NCBI GenBank assembly: GCA_039819095.1
Contig: JBCBSP010000003.1
Coordinates: 124,001-188,000 of the forward strand
Origin: JBCBSP01 sp039819095
Lineage (GTDB): Bacteria; Pseudomonadota; Alphaproteobacteria; Caulobacterales; Maricaulaceae
DNA: 64,000 nt
Reading direction: 5' to 3'
Of the stretch, positions 24,148-35,643 are shown one piece after another. How positions within the stretch are numbered: the first letter of the stretch is position 1; every line of letters starts with the position of its first letter. The notes under the pieces were generated by a model that saw only the letters and a list, made by a program, of their open reading frames with translations, did not search any database and was not told the DNA's origin. Position numbers and translations under genes: made by a program.

Positions 24148-26567
24148 ACCCCTTCACGCTCGGGCAGGAAGATCTCGCGTTTGCCGGCATGGTCAGCCGG
24201 GCCGATCATGCCTTCATCCTCCATGCGCTCGATGAGCGTGGCGGCGCGGTTATAGCCGATCTGCAGACGGCGCTGGATATAGCTGGTGGAGGCCTTGCGG
24301 TCGCGCGCGACGACAGCGACCGCCTGATCAAACAGATCATCCCCGGACCCGGCTTCGCCATCGAGACCCGGGAGGCCGCCTTCCCCGTCTTCGCCGGTGT
24401 CTTCAGTGACGGCTTCCAGATAATCCGGCGCGCCCTGAGCTTTGAGGAAGGCGGCGACCTCCTCCACCTCGCGGTCGGACACGAAGGGGCCGTGCAGACG
24501 GCGGATGCGGCCGCCGCCCGCCATGAACAGAAGATCGCCCATGCCAAGCAGCTGCTCAGCGCCCTGTTCGCCGAGAATGGTGCGGGAATCGATCTTTGAG
24601 GTGACCTGATAGCTGATCCGGGTCGGGAAGTTCGCCTTGATCGTGCCGGTGATCACATCGACGGAGGGTCGCTGGGTCGCCATGATCAGATGGATGCCGG
24701 CGGCGCGCGCCATCTGCGCAAGACGCTGCACCGCGCCCTCGATCTCCTTGCCTGCGACCATCATCAGATCGGCCATCTCGTCGATCACGACGACGATGAA
24801 GGGCATGGGATCGGGTTCAATGGTTTCGGTTTCGAAGACCGGGTCGCCGGTTTCCCTGTCAAACCCGGTCTGGACGGTGCGTTCGAGCATCTCGCCGCGT
24901 TCGCGCGCCTCAGCCGCCTTCTCGTTGAAGCCTTTCATGTTACGCACGCCGACCTTGGACATGCGCAGGTAGCGCGACTCCATTTCGCGCACGGTCCATT
25001 TCAGCGCGGCGACGGCTTTCTTCGGATCGGTGACGACCGGCGAGAGCAGGTGCGGAATGCCGTCATAGACCGACAATTCCAGCATTTTCGGGTCGATCAT
25101 GATCAGTCGGCACTCTTCCGGCGGCAGCCGGTAAAGCAGCGACAGGATCATGGCGTTGATGCCGACCGATTTACCTGAACCGGTCGTGCCGGCGATGAGC
25201 AGGTGCGGCATGCGCGCCAGATCGGCGGAGAAGGGCTCCCCGCCAATCGTCTCGCCCAGCGCGAGCGGCAGGTCGGCCTTGGCTTTCTCGAACCCGGAAG
25301 AAGACAGCAAGGCCCGCAAAAACACCGTTTCACGGTCCTGATTGGGCAGCTCGATCCCGATGGCGTTGCGGCCCGGCACGACCGCGACCCGGCACGCCAC
25401 CGCCGCCATGGAGCGCGCGATATCATCAGCCAGATTGATCACCCGGCTGGTCTTCACGCCGGGGGCGGGCTCAAACTCGTAAAGCGTCACCACCGGGCCG
25501 GGGCGGACCTGCACGATCTCGCCCTTCACCCCGAAATCACTGAGCACCGATTGCAGCAGCTCGGCATTCTGGCGCAAGGCGTCCGGATCGACCGCATCGG
25601 AACGCGGTTCGGGCCGGGCGAGCAGATCCAGGCGCGGCATCTCAAAATCGGCCGTCTCGCTGAAGGGCAGAGCGCCTTGCGCCTCGCGTGCTTCACGATC
25701 TGAGCGTTTTGGCTTCTTCGGCGCCGCGACCTTGACCGTCGGGGCGATGCGGTCCTGAGGGGCGGGATCGCGCCGGGCCGCGGCGGTCTTGGCCGGCTCG
25801 CGTTTTAAGAAGGCCGGAGCGGTTTCCGCCAGGCCGGGCTCAAAGCCGCGCTCATCAGCCGTCGAACGGCGCCCCGGCAGCCAGGAGGAGAGCGAACCGC
25901 CCAGCCCTTGCGTCCTGCCGCGCACTGCATCGATCCAGACCAGCACGGTCGCCCAGACAAGTCCGGCGGTATCGCTTGCCGCAGCTAGGTCACGCCGGGT
26001 CAGCCCGAAACAGAAGAAGGCGCCGCTCACCGCCACGAACAGCCCAAGCCCAGCCGCGGCCACCGAAGCCCCGGGCAGGCTCGCCAGCGCGAACAGGCCC
26101 GTCACGCCGGCCAGAGCGCCATCGCCGATCACGCCCCCAAGCCCCGTCGCGAACGGCCAGCGCGCCGGGATCGGCAGAGCCGAAACCGCACAGGCGAAAC
26201 CGACCACGCCGACCCCTCCGGCGATCCAGCGCGCGGCGGAAACCAGAGCGCCGCGCCCGCGCGGCCCGCGGGCAAGCAGGATCGCGCCCCACCCGGAAAG
26301 GCCCAGCGCCATGCCGCCGGCCGCCCAGCCCAGCGTCTGGAACAGAAGATCGGCCACGATCGCGCCCGGCGCCCCGGCAAGATTTTGAACCGGTGCGCCG
26401 GACGCCACGTTCAGGCTGGGGTCGAGCGGTGAATGGGAGACCAGCGCAACAAAGAAGAACGCGCCCAGTGCGCTCAGCGCGAGCCCGAGCAGCAAGACGC
26501 GCGCGCGCGCGGAAAACCCGGGCGCAGGCGCGCGCCGAGCCGAAGCGGATGAAGAGGACGCAGACAT
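24144..26567 (-). CDS. ftsK: DNA translocase FtsK
   Basis: An 807-residue septal DNA pump that clears chromosome ends and activates XerCD at dif. It starts with a short Ser/Ala-rich tail and four hydrophobic segments (about 22-205), followed by an Ala/Pro/Lys-rich linker, then the motor with DFGVKGEIVQVRPGPVVTLYEFEPAPGVK, Walker A GTTGSGKS (about residue 460), Walker B MPFIVVVIDEMADLMM and QRPSVDVITG. The gamma domain closes it (LGYN-like QIGYNRAATLIERMEDEGMI). The linker is much shorter than in E. coli FtsK, like the Caulobacter and SpoIIIE types. It lies convergent with the EEP gene. Confidence 0.95.
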   Translation of the reverse strand: MSASSSSASARRAPAPGFSARARVLLLGLALSALGAFFFVALVSHSPLDPSLNVASGAPVQNLAGAPGAIVADLLFQTLGWAAGGMALGLSGWGAILLARGPRGRGALVSAARWIAGGVGVVGFACAVSALPIPARWPFATGLGGVIGDGALAGVTGLFALASLPGASVAAAGLGLFVAVSGAFFCFGLTRRDLAAASDTAGLVWATVLVWIDAVRGRTQGLGGSLSSWLPGRRSTADERGFEPGLAETAPAFLKREPAKTAAARRDPAPQDRIAPTVKVAAPKKPKRSDREAREAQGALPFSETADFEMPRLDLLARPEPRSDAVDPDALRQNAELLQSVLSDFGVKGEIVQVRPGPVVTLYEFEPAPGVKTSRVINLADDIARSMAAVACRVAVVPGRNAIGIELPNQDRETVFLRALLSSSGFEKAKADLPLALGETIGGEPFSADLARMPHLLIAGTTGSGKSVGINAMILSLLYRLPPEECRLIMIDPKMLELSVYDGIPHLLSPVVTDPKKAVAALKWTVREMESRYLRMSKVGVRNMKGFNEKAAEARERGEMLERTVQTGFDRETGDPVFETETIEPDPMPFIVVVIDEMADLMMVAGKEIEGAVQRLAQMARAAGIHLIMATQRPSVDVITGTIKANFPTRISYQVTSKIDSRTILGEQGAEQLLGMGDLLFMAGGGRIRRLHGPFVSDREVEEVAAFLKAQGAPDYLEAVTEDTGEDGEGGLPGLDGEAGSGDDLFDQAVAVVARDRKASTSYIQRRLQIGYNRAATLIERMEDEGMIGPADHAGKREIFLPEREGV

Positions 26568-26717
26568 GCCCCTATCGTGCCTGAGAGAGTCTTCCCGACT
26601 GGTAAACCGGCGTTAAGGGATTGAGGCGCGAAGCCGCCCGACTGGAGCGGCTCGTCAAACCCTCGTCCTTCACCAGAAGCAATGGGCCCTGCTTTCACGG
26701 GGAGGACGCACTCCACC

Positions 26718-26830
26718 CGTCATCCCGGCCAAGCGCAAAGCGCGCCGAGCCGGGACCTATTCCGTGATTTCAGCGGCTCGAACCCAACGGGCTGGGTCCC
26801 GGATAGGGCTTACGCCCTTCCGGGATGACA
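26718..26830 (+). repeat. Dispersed nested-palindrome repeat, copy 2
   Basis: A 113-bp copy between ftsK and acnA in the same orientation as copy 1. The outer arms are CGTCATCCCGG and CCGGGATGACA (one mismatch). The inner segment GCCGGGACCTATTCCGTGA matches copy 1 closely, while the centre and right inner arm (CAACGGGCTGGGTCCCGG) have diverged. It ends 29 bp before the acnA stop codon and could act as a hairpin at the acnA 3' end. Confidence 0.88.
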
Positions 26831-26859
26831 TTTCGGATTTCGTCCTTGCGGGCTGGCGT

Positions 26860-29538
<2,679 letters not shown>

Positions 29539-29811
29539 GGCGCTTGCCTTCCGTTATTAGCCGCCGGGCGCGATCAATCGAGAATACGCGCGCCGCTTGC
29601 GGCGTGGCAGTGGGATGGAGCGGGGCCCCGCGGAGCGCCGCGATCACCTCTTGGCGCGTTTTTTATACGCCTCGCGCCCGAACGGCAATGGAGCGGAGGC
29701 TTAGATCGTTAACGCATCGCGGCGCATCCGCGCGCCAGCGGCGTCTGGCGCTTCAGCTCAGCTGAAGATTGGCCTATGGCTTAGACTTCTCGACGCCGTC
29801 ATCATCAGATC

Positions 29812-30432
29812 ATGCCTGAAGCCTTCCATCCCTGCACCGTCACTGCGGACCGGTTGCGCCTTGAGCGCGGCGGGCGCGCCGTGCTGGACGGGCTGAGCTT
29901 TTCCGCCAGCGCCGGAGAGGCGGTGGAATTGGTTGGGCCGAACGGGTCCGGCAAGACCACGCTTTTACGGGCGCTGGCGGGTCTGGCGGCGCCGGACGCC
30001 GGCGCCATCACGCATCCAGAGCCCGAACAGATCGCTTTCTCCGGTCATGCCGATCCGCTCAAACCCAGCGAAACCGTCGAGACGGCGCTTCGTTTCTGGG
30101 CGCGCCTGCATGGCCGGGACGAGGCGGAGGTCGTAACGGCGCTGGCCGCCATGCGGGCGCGCCATCTCAAACGCCGCGAATGCGGGCGGCTGTCCGCCGG
30201 TCAGCGCCGACGCGTGGCGCTGGCGCGGGTCATCCTTCTCAATCGCCCGGTCTGGCTGCTGGACGAACCGGCTGCGCCGCTGGATGCGGCGGGACGGACG
30301 AGCCTGGCTGAAGCGGTTACTGCACAACGGGCGCGCGGCGGGCTTGTTATCGCCGCCACCCACCAGGGCCTGGACTGGCCGGACGCGCAGCGTCTGGATC
30401 TGGCGCTTCTGGAGGGTGAGGCGGTCCGATGA
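29812..30432 (+). CDS. ccmA: Heme exporter ATPase CcmA
   Basis: A 206-residue ATPase of the cytochrome c maturation ABC complex (CcmABCD), which releases holo-CcmE. Walker A GPNGSGKTT, signature LSAGQRRRVALAR and Walker B VWLLDEPAAPLD are intact, and the PLDAAGRTSLAEAVTAQRARGGLVIAATH region is typical of CcmA. It overlaps ccmB by 4 bp. No clear ribosome-binding site is seen before ATG 29812. Confidence 0.93.
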   Translation: MPEAFHPCTVTADRLRLERGGRAVLDGLSFSASAGEAVELVGPNGSGKTTLLRALAGLAAPDAGAITHPEPEQIAFSGHADPLKPSETVETALRFWARLHGRDEAEVVTALAAMRARHLKRRECGRLSAGQRRRVALARVILLNRPVWLLDEPAAPLDAAGRTSLAEAVTAQRARGGLVIAATHQGLDWPDAQRLDLALLEGEAVR

Positions 30433-31097
30433 ACGCGGCCCTGGCGATCTTTCAGCGCGAAATGCGCCTGGCCTGGTCGGGCGGCGGCGGACCGGCCGGG
30501 CCGGCGGCCTTTAATCTTGCAGCGCTGGCGCTTTTCCCGCTCGCCCTTGGCCCCTCGCCGGACACGCTGGCCGCCGCCGGCCCCGGCGTCATCGCCTTCG
30601 CCATGCTGCTGTCAGTGCTGCAGCCGGCTGAGCGCCTCTTCGGGGAAGACGCGTTTGACGGAACACTGGAGGGCTATGCTCTGTCCGGGGCCAGCCTGAC
30701 GCTGATCTGCCTGATGAAGACGCTCGCTTTCGCCTGCGCGGTTTTCTGGCCGGCGCCGCTTCTGGCCTTCGCAGGCGGCGTCGCCTACGGGATGAGCGTA
30801 GAGGCCGCGCTGGTTCTGGCTCTAGGCCTGATGCTGGCCGCTCCGGGCCTGGCGCTTATCGCGGGCTTCGCGGCGGCTCTGGCGGCCGGCGTGAAGCGCG
30901 CCGGTCTGCTCATCGCGCTGATCGCGGCGCCGTTGCAGGTTCCGCTTCTGGTTTTCGCGTCCGGCGCCGGGCGGGCGATGATCGATGCGCCGCACCTTGT
31001 GCTCGCCAATCTGACCCTGACCGCCGCCGCCTCGCTGGCGGCGCTGGCGCTCACCCCGTTCGCGATCGCCGCCGCCCTGCGCGCGCGGCTGGAATAA
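30429..31097 (+). CDS. ccmB: Heme exporter permease CcmB
   Basis: A 222-residue inner-membrane subunit of the CcmABCD complex, with about six hydrophobic helices. The N-terminus AIFQREMRLAWSGGGG and the motif PAERLFGEDAFDGTLEGYALSG (shortened in CcmB as ERLF..D...G.LE) are diagnostic. Start ATG 30429 overlaps ccmA. It is followed after 70 bp by ccmC. Confidence 0.93.
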   Translation: MNAALAIFQREMRLAWSGGGGPAGPAAFNLAALALFPLALGPSPDTLAAAGPGVIAFAMLLSVLQPAERLFGEDAFDGTLEGYALSGASLTLICLMKTLAFACAVFWPAPLLAFAGGVAYGMSVEAALVLALGLMLAAPGLALIAGFAAALAAGVKRAGLLIALIAAPLQVPLLVFASGAGRAMIDAPHLVLANLTLTAAASLAALALTPFAIAAALRARLE

Positions 31098-31167
31098 GCG
31101 GTCGCGGCAAGGTGCGGCGCCGGGACGTCTTGCTGAAACGCGCCCAGCCGACTACTTCGCAAGTCTC

Positions 31168-31950
31168 ATGTGGAGCTATTTCGCCAATCCGGAGCGGTTC
31201 GACCGCCTTGCGCGCGCTGTCATCCCCTGGTGCTGGGGCTCAGCCGCGCTGCTCTTCGTCATCGGCCTGCCCTGGGCGCTGGTGGTTTCCCCGCCGGACT
31301 ACCAGCAGTCCGATACGGTTCGGATCATGTATGTCCACGTACCGGCGGCCTGGCTGGCCATGTTCGCCTATGCCGGGCTCGGCGCATCCAGCTTCGTCTA
31401 CTTCATCTGGCGGCATAATCTGGCGGACGTGGCCGCGCGCGCCATCGCCCCGGCGGGCGCGGTGTTCGCCTTTCTTTGCCTGGCGACCGGGGCGATCTGG
31501 GGCAAGCCGATGTGGGGCGCCTGGTGGGTCTGGGATGCCCGCCTGACCTCCATGCTCGTCCTCTTTCTTCTCTATCTGGGATACATGGCCCTGCGCGCGG
31601 CGATTGAGGATGAGCGTCTGGCCGCACGCGCCGGCGCGATCCTGGCCATGGCGGGCCTCATCAATCTGCCGATCATCAAGTTCTCGGTGGACTGGTGGAA
31701 CACGCTGCACCAGCCCGCCAGCGTCATCCGCTTTGACGGGCCGACCATTCACGCCTCCAAGCTCTGGCCGCTTTCGGTGATGGCGATCGCCTTCACCGTG
31801 TTGTTCACCGCCATCGTGCTGACCGGGATGCGCACACTCATACTGACCCGCCGCGCCGATGCGCTGGAGCGCGCTGAGGAACGCCGACAGGAAACCGAAG
31901 CGCGCAGCGCTGAGCCGAACGCCGTGTTCAATCCGGAGGCCGCAAGCTGA
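31168..31950 (+). CDS. ccmC: Heme exporter protein CcmC
   Basis: A 260-residue six-helix membrane protein that loads heme onto CcmE. The tryptophan-rich WWD motif is seen as WGAWWVWDARLTS in the periplasmic loop, with flanking conserved His (MYVHVPAAWLA) and NWWNTLHQP-like DWWNTLHQPASV. The C-terminal 30 residues are charged (RAEERRQETEARSAEP) and cytoplasmic. The stop overlaps the ccmD start (TGATG). Confidence 0.95.
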   Translation: MWSYFANPERFDRLARAVIPWCWGSAALLFVIGLPWALVVSPPDYQQSDTVRIMYVHVPAAWLAMFAYAGLGASSFVYFIWRHNLADVAARAIAPAGAVFAFLCLATGAIWGKPMWGAWWVWDARLTSMLVLFLLYLGYMALRAAIEDERLAARAGAILAMAGLINLPIIKFSVDWWNTLHQPASVIRFDGPTIHASKLWPLSVMAIAFTVLFTAIVLTGMRTLILTRRADALERAEERRQETEARSAEPNAVFNPEAAS

Positions 31951-32108
31951 TGACGGAGTTCTTCGCCATGGGCGGATATGCCGGCTGGGTGTGGAGTTCA
32001 TACGCCATAGCGCTCGTCTGCGTAGGCGCATTGATCTGGCGCACGCTGGCGGCGCGCAGCGCGGCGAAGACCCGGCTGGAGGCCCTCCTGAAGGAGGATG
32101 AGGCGTGA
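31950..32108 (+). CDS. ccmD: Heme exporter protein CcmD
   Basis: A 52-residue single-span membrane protein (MTEFFAMGGYAGWVWSSYAI) of the CcmABCD complex, needed to release holo-CcmE. The family pattern is clear: a short N-terminal segment with MGGYAGWVWSSYA, one hydrophobic helix (about 15-32) and a basic-acidic C-terminal tail (RTLAARSAAKTRLEALLKED). The ATG overlaps the ccmC stop by one base and its own stop overlaps ccmG by 4 bp. Confidence 0.92.
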   Translation: MTEFFAMGGYAGWVWSSYAIALVCVGALIWRTLAARSAAKTRLEALLKEDEA

Positions 32109-32695
32109 CCCGCTGGCTGCCCATCATCGCCATCATCGCGATGCTCAGCCTGCTCGGATGGACGCTGTTCCAGCAGGCGACCCGTGAACCGGAAGGCGGC
32201 GTCTTCACCAGCACTCAGATTGAGGACCCGCTGATTAGCCGGGTCTTGCCTGAGCTGCCGCTGGAAGCGGCCGCCTGGCCGGTGGAGGGCTATGACCCGG
32301 ACACGGTTGAGGGTCCTTACCTGCTGAATGTCTGGGCGTCCTGGTGCACGCCCTGCCGGATCGAGCATCCGGTTCTGACCGAGATCGCCGAAAGCGGCAT
32401 TCCCATCTACGCCATCAATTACAAGGACAGGCCGGAGAACGCGCAGCGATTCCTCAATGAGCTGGGCGATCCGTTCGCCGGCATCGCCATCGATTTTGAA
32501 GGCCGGGCCGGGTTCGAGCTTGGACTGACCGGCGCGCCGGAAACCTTCATCATTGACGCGAATAATGTGGTGCGCGCCCGATTTCGCGGTGCGGTGACCG
32601 ATGTGATCTGGCGTAATCGACTGGAACCGGTCTGGTTAAGCCTCGATCCGGCCGAGACCGCACCTCCCGCCGAGTCGGTCGAGATTGAAGGCTGA
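32105..32695 (+). CDS. ccmG: Thiol:disulfide interchange protein CcmG (DsbE)
   Basis: A 196-residue membrane-tethered thioredoxin that reduces apocytochrome c in the periplasm. It has an N-terminal anchor (about 5-22), the PEGGVFTSTQIEDPLI-like strand of DsbE, the redox site NVWASWCTPCRIEHPVL with Cys81 and Cys84, and the cis-Pro region TGAPETFIID. GTG start overlapping ccmD by 4 bp. ccmE, ccmF and ccmH are not in the window. It ends the ccm operon visible here. Confidence 0.94.
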   Translation: MTRWLPIIAIIAMLSLLGWTLFQQATREPEGGVFTSTQIEDPLISRVLPELPLEAAAWPVEGYDPDTVEGPYLLNVWASWCTPCRIEHPVLTEIAESGIPIYAINYKDRPENAQRFLNELGDPFAGIAIDFEGRAGFELGLTGAPETFIIDANNVVRARFRGAVTDVIWRNRLEPVWLSLDPAETAPPAESVEIEG

Positions 32696-32779
32696 ACCTG
32701 GCGCTCTTGTCGATGCCGTCAGCCTCATCCATCTTTTCCGCTGTACGTGATCCATCATCGCTCTTTTAAGGGGGACGAC

Positions 32780-33364
32780 ATGATCCGATCGATTCTGGCC
32801 GCCGCCGGCGCGAGCGTGCTGCTTGGCGCCTCCATGGCGATCGCACAGGACTTCACAGCGCTTTACGCCGACATGCTGGAGGACCCGCCCGCCTTCAGCG
32901 AGGAGAGCGGCGGGTTTATCTGGGATCCGGAGTTTGACGCCAGCGGCTACTATCTGCCCGCTGAAGGCCTGCAGGCGGGCGAGTGGATCATTTCCCATCT
33001 CTTCCTGCCCATGCCCGACGAGCTGACACGCTGGAGCACGGACGGCGCGGACCCGGAGACCGTTCCGGTCTGGCTTGAAGTCTATAACGCCGGGACCGAG
33101 TGGACTGAAAATGAACTCGGTCAGCGCTATCCGCTCGACAGCCGCCGCATTCGCGCCTCCAGCATCATGATCGAGAAGGCCCGCTTTGATTTTCGCGCCG
33201 AGGACGAGACGCTGGGCGAGATCACTCTGGCCGGCTTCTTTCATCCCGACCGCCTGCACCGCCTGCCGGATGCGCCGTCACCCGATCCGGCGCTGATCGG
33301 CGCGGCCGACCTTGGCGAGGTGCGGGTCTGGTCGGCCGATTTCATTCACTGGCTGGGCGACTGA
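32780..33364 (+). CDS. Hypothetical periplasmic protein
   Basis: Unrecognised 194-residue protein. A good signal peptide (MIRSILAAAGASVLLGASMAIA) is followed by a single domain rich in Trp, Glu and Asp (EDPPAFSEESGGFIWDPEF, then VWLEVYNAGTEWTENELGQRYPLD). The ATG at 32780 has AAGGGGG upstream; the frame opens at 32747. It has no cysteines and no membrane segments beyond the signal, so it is probably periplasmic. It sits between ccmG and mdh and may be a separate unit. Confidence 0.7.
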   Translation: MIRSILAAAGASVLLGASMAIAQDFTALYADMLEDPPAFSEESGGFIWDPEFDASGYYLPAEGLQAGEWIISHLFLPMPDELTRWSTDGADPETVPVWLEVYNAGTEWTENELGQRYPLDSRRIRASSIMIEKARFDFRAEDETLGEITLAGFFHPDRLHRLPDAPSPDPALIGAADLGEVRVWSADFIHWLGD

Positions 33365-33497
33365 GCCTGCGGCGGCCGGCCCCGGTCCATTGGCTGAACG
33401 GCTGATTGCGTGCAGCCCCGTGCAGCGCTAGACCACGGTCACGTTGTTTTATGGCCGCCGCCCGGCGGCGTGTGATCTGTTCGATACGAGGTTCACT

Positions 33498-34466
33498 ATG
33501 GCTCGCAAGAAAATCGCCCTCATCGGCGCCGGCATGATCGGCGGCACTCTGGCCCATATCTGCGCCCGCGAAGAGCTGGGCGATGTCGTCCTGATGGATC
33601 TCGCCGAAGGCACGGCCAAGGGCAAGGCGCTCGACCTGTGCGAAGCCAGCCCGGTTTTCGGCAAGGACAGCCATCTGACCGGCGGCTCGGTTGAAGACTA
33701 CGCCCCGATCTCCGGCGCAGATGTCTGCATCGTCACCGCCGGCGTGCCGCGCAAGCCGGGCATGAGCCGCGATGATCTTCTGGGCATCAATCTGAAGGTC
33801 ATGAAGGCGGTCGGCGAAGGCATCAAGCAGCACGCCCCGGACGCCTTCGTCATCTGCATCACCAATCCGCTGGACGCCATGGTCTGGGCGCTGCGCGAGT
33901 TTTCCGGCCTGCCCCACCAGAAAGTCGTCGGCATGGCCGGCGTGCTGGATGCGGCGCGCTTCCGCTGGTTCCTCGCCGAAGAGTTCGGCGCATCGGTCGA
34001 AGATGTCACCGCCTTCGTGATGGGCGGTCATGGCGACACCATGGTGCCGCTGACCCGCTATTCCACCGTCGCCGGCATCCCGGTTCCCGACATGGTGAAG
34101 ATGGGCTGGTCGAGCGAAGAAAAGATCGACGCGATCGTGGACCGCACCCGCAAGGGCGGCGGTGAGATCGTCGGCCTTCTGGGCAATGGCTCGGCCTTCT
34201 ACGCGCCGGCGGAAAGCGCCGTGGCGATGGCGAAATCCTACCTCAACGACAAGAAGCGCATCCTGCCGTGCGCCGCACACCTGACCGGGCAGTTCGGCGT
34301 GGACGGGCTTTATGTCGGCGTGCCGATCCTGATCGGCGCCGGCGGCGTGGAAAAGATCGTCGAAATCGAGCTGAACGCCGACGAACAGGCCATGTTCGAC
34401 CACTCGGTGGACTCAGTCAGAGGCCTTGTGGACGCCTGCAAAGGCATCGATCCGAGCCTGGGATAG
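33498..34466 (+). CDS. mdh: Malate dehydrogenase
   Basis: A 322-residue NAD-dependent malate dehydrogenase of the LDH-like type found in alphaproteobacteria. It has the GAGMIGGTLAH nucleotide site, PRKPGMSRDDLL mobile loop with the substrate-choosing Arg, TNPLDAMVW, GMAGVLDAARFR and catalytic His in GGHGDTMVPLTR. The start at 33498 (MARKKIALIGAG) has GAGG upstream. It acts in the TCA cycle beside acnA and the suc genes of this window. It is not adjacent to sucC here, unlike in Rhizobiales. Confidence 0.97.
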   Translation: MARKKIALIGAGMIGGTLAHICAREELGDVVLMDLAEGTAKGKALDLCEASPVFGKDSHLTGGSVEDYAPISGADVCIVTAGVPRKPGMSRDDLLGINLKVMKAVGEGIKQHAPDAFVICITNPLDAMVWALREFSGLPHQKVVGMAGVLDAARFRWFLAEEFGASVEDVTAFVMGGHGDTMVPLTRYSTVAGIPVPDMVKMGWSSEEKIDAIVDRTRKGGGEIVGLLGNGSAFYAPAESAVAMAKSYLNDKKRILPCAAHLTGQFGVDGLYVGVPILIGAGGVEKIVEIELNADEQAMFDHSVDSVRGLVDACKGIDPSLG

Positions 34467-34574
34467 GGCTTCTTCACGCGCCCATCACAAGCACGTGGGG
34501 CGGGTTTTCCTCATGGCTGACGTGAGGCAATGAAGCGGGTGTTCGTCAATGGACACCGCTTGGAGCTTCACGCC

Positions 34575-35192
34575 ATGCTTTACCGTTCAATCATCGCCGG
34601 GCTTCTCGTCGCCTCCAGCCTTGCCGCAGGGCAAGCCCTGGCCCAGGACGCCGCTTCGATTGCGTCAGACGCTGCCGAGGGTTTCGGCCCTGAGGTCGGC
34701 GCGACCGCCCCCGCCCTGTCAGTGTTTGACAGTGAGGGTCAGGCGCGAACGCTGGGCAGCCTGTACGGCGAGAACGGGGTGATCATCTATTTCAACCGCT
34801 CGCTGGACTGGTGCCCGATCTGCCAGCGCCAGACGCTTGAGATCGACGCAGAGGTCGAGCGCTTCAACACCCGCGGGTATGAAGTGGCGGTGCTGACCTA
34901 TGACTCCGTCGAGACGCTCGCCCGCTTCGATCTGCGTCGTAAGGTCGATATCGTTCTTTTGAGCGATGAAGGCTCGGTCACGATCGATGCATTTGATGTG
35001 CGCGATCCGGTTTATGCCGAGCCGGACAGCTTTGCGCACGGCGTGCCTTACCCGGTCGCCTTTGTGATCGGGGCGGATGGCGTGGTGCAGGCGAAATTCT
35101 GGCACGAAGCCGGGCTCGGCGATGCGCGAGGCTATGCCGCGCGCGTCACGGTCGAGGACGTGCTGGCGGAACTGGATGCGCTTTCAGACTGA
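34575..35192 (+). CDS. Secreted peroxiredoxin-like (AhpC/TSA-fold) protein
   Basis: A 205-residue exported protein with signal peptide (about 1-25, GQALAQ). A thioredoxin-like redoxin domain follows: GATAPALSVFDSEGQARTLGSLYGENGVIIYF, then RSLDWCPICQRQTLEI with a C-x2-C, and a C-terminal VAFVIGADGVVQAKFWHEAG. The two Cys suggest a redox role in the periplasm. The normal peroxiredoxin PxxxTxxC is replaced by RSLDWCPIC, so peroxidase activity is uncertain. GGAG lies 9 bp before ATG 34575. It is convergent with the GlsB gene. Confidence 0.8.
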   Translation: MLYRSIIAGLLVASSLAAGQALAQDAASIASDAAEGFGPEVGATAPALSVFDSEGQARTLGSLYGENGVIIYFNRSLDWCPICQRQTLEIDAEVERFNTRGYEVAVLTYDSVETLARFDLRRKVDIVLLSDEGSVTIDAFDVRDPVYAEPDSFAHGVPYPVAFVIGADGVVQAKFWHEAGLGDARGYAARVTVEDVLAELDALSD

Positions 35193-35204
35193 TCTGCATG
35201 AACC

Positions 35205-35237
35205 GGCGACCGGGCGGCGCCGGGCCGCCCGGTCGCC
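35205..35237. terminator. Hairpin between convergent genes
   Basis: GGCGACCGGGCGGC and GCCGCCCGGTCGCC form a 14-bp perfect stem with a 5-base loop, between the convergent peroxiredoxin-like and GlsB genes. No T-run follows on either strand, so it may be a bidirectional, factor-assisted terminator. Confidence 0.5.
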
Positions 35238-35243
35238 AGAGCG

Positions 35244-35495
35244 CTAGCGCTTGATCAGGCGCACCAGGAAGATCAGTACGACCGCACCGATGAAGGCGGT
35301 CACCAGGCTGGCGATGAGACCGCCCGAGGCGAAGCCGAGCAGGCCGAGCAGAAATCCGCCGACGACCGCGCCGAGCAGCCCGAGAATGAGATCGCCGATC
35401 AGTCCGAACGGGCGCTGGCCCTTCATGACGACGCCCGCGAGATAACCAGCCGCAAGGCCGATCAGAAGCCAGATGATGAGACCCATAAGATCCAT
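35244..35495 (-). CDS. GlsB/YeaQ/YmgE family stress membrane protein
   Basis: An 83-residue inner-membrane protein of the transglycosylase-associated (GlsB/YeaQ/YmgE) family. Three hydrophobic helices with Gly-rich packing (WLLIGLAAGYLAGVVM, DLILGLLGAVVGGFLLGLLG, ALVTAFIGAVVLIFLVRLIKR-like end) and the central GQRPFGLIGDLILG loop are typical. The ATG 35495 has GGAGGAGG upstream; a TTG at 35510 also keeps the frame. Often induced by stress in other bacteria. The exact function is unknown. Confidence 0.9.
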   Translation of the reverse strand: MDLMGLIIWLLIGLAAGYLAGVVMKGQRPFGLIGDLILGLLGAVVGGFLLGLLGFASGGLIASLVTAFIGAVVLIFLVRLIKR

Positions 35496-35578
35496 GATGT
35501 CCTCCTCCAATTAGACTGCGGGAACAGCTTACCGGATTCGTGCGGTATGTGAATCCTCAACCCGTCTCATAGGACGAC

Positions 35579-35608
35579 AAACGCCCGGGACTGTCGGCCC
35601 GGGCGTTT
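35579..35608. terminator. Bidirectional terminator-like hairpin
   Basis: AAACGCCCGGG and CCCGGGCGTTT form an 11-bp stem around an 8-base loop. The A/T ends give a short U-run on either strand. On the minus strand it follows the MipA/OmpV-family gene by 35 bp and probably ends that unit. Confidence 0.6.
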
Positions 35609-35643
35609 GAGCTCGCGATCTCAGCAATGAAAGAAGTGTCAGC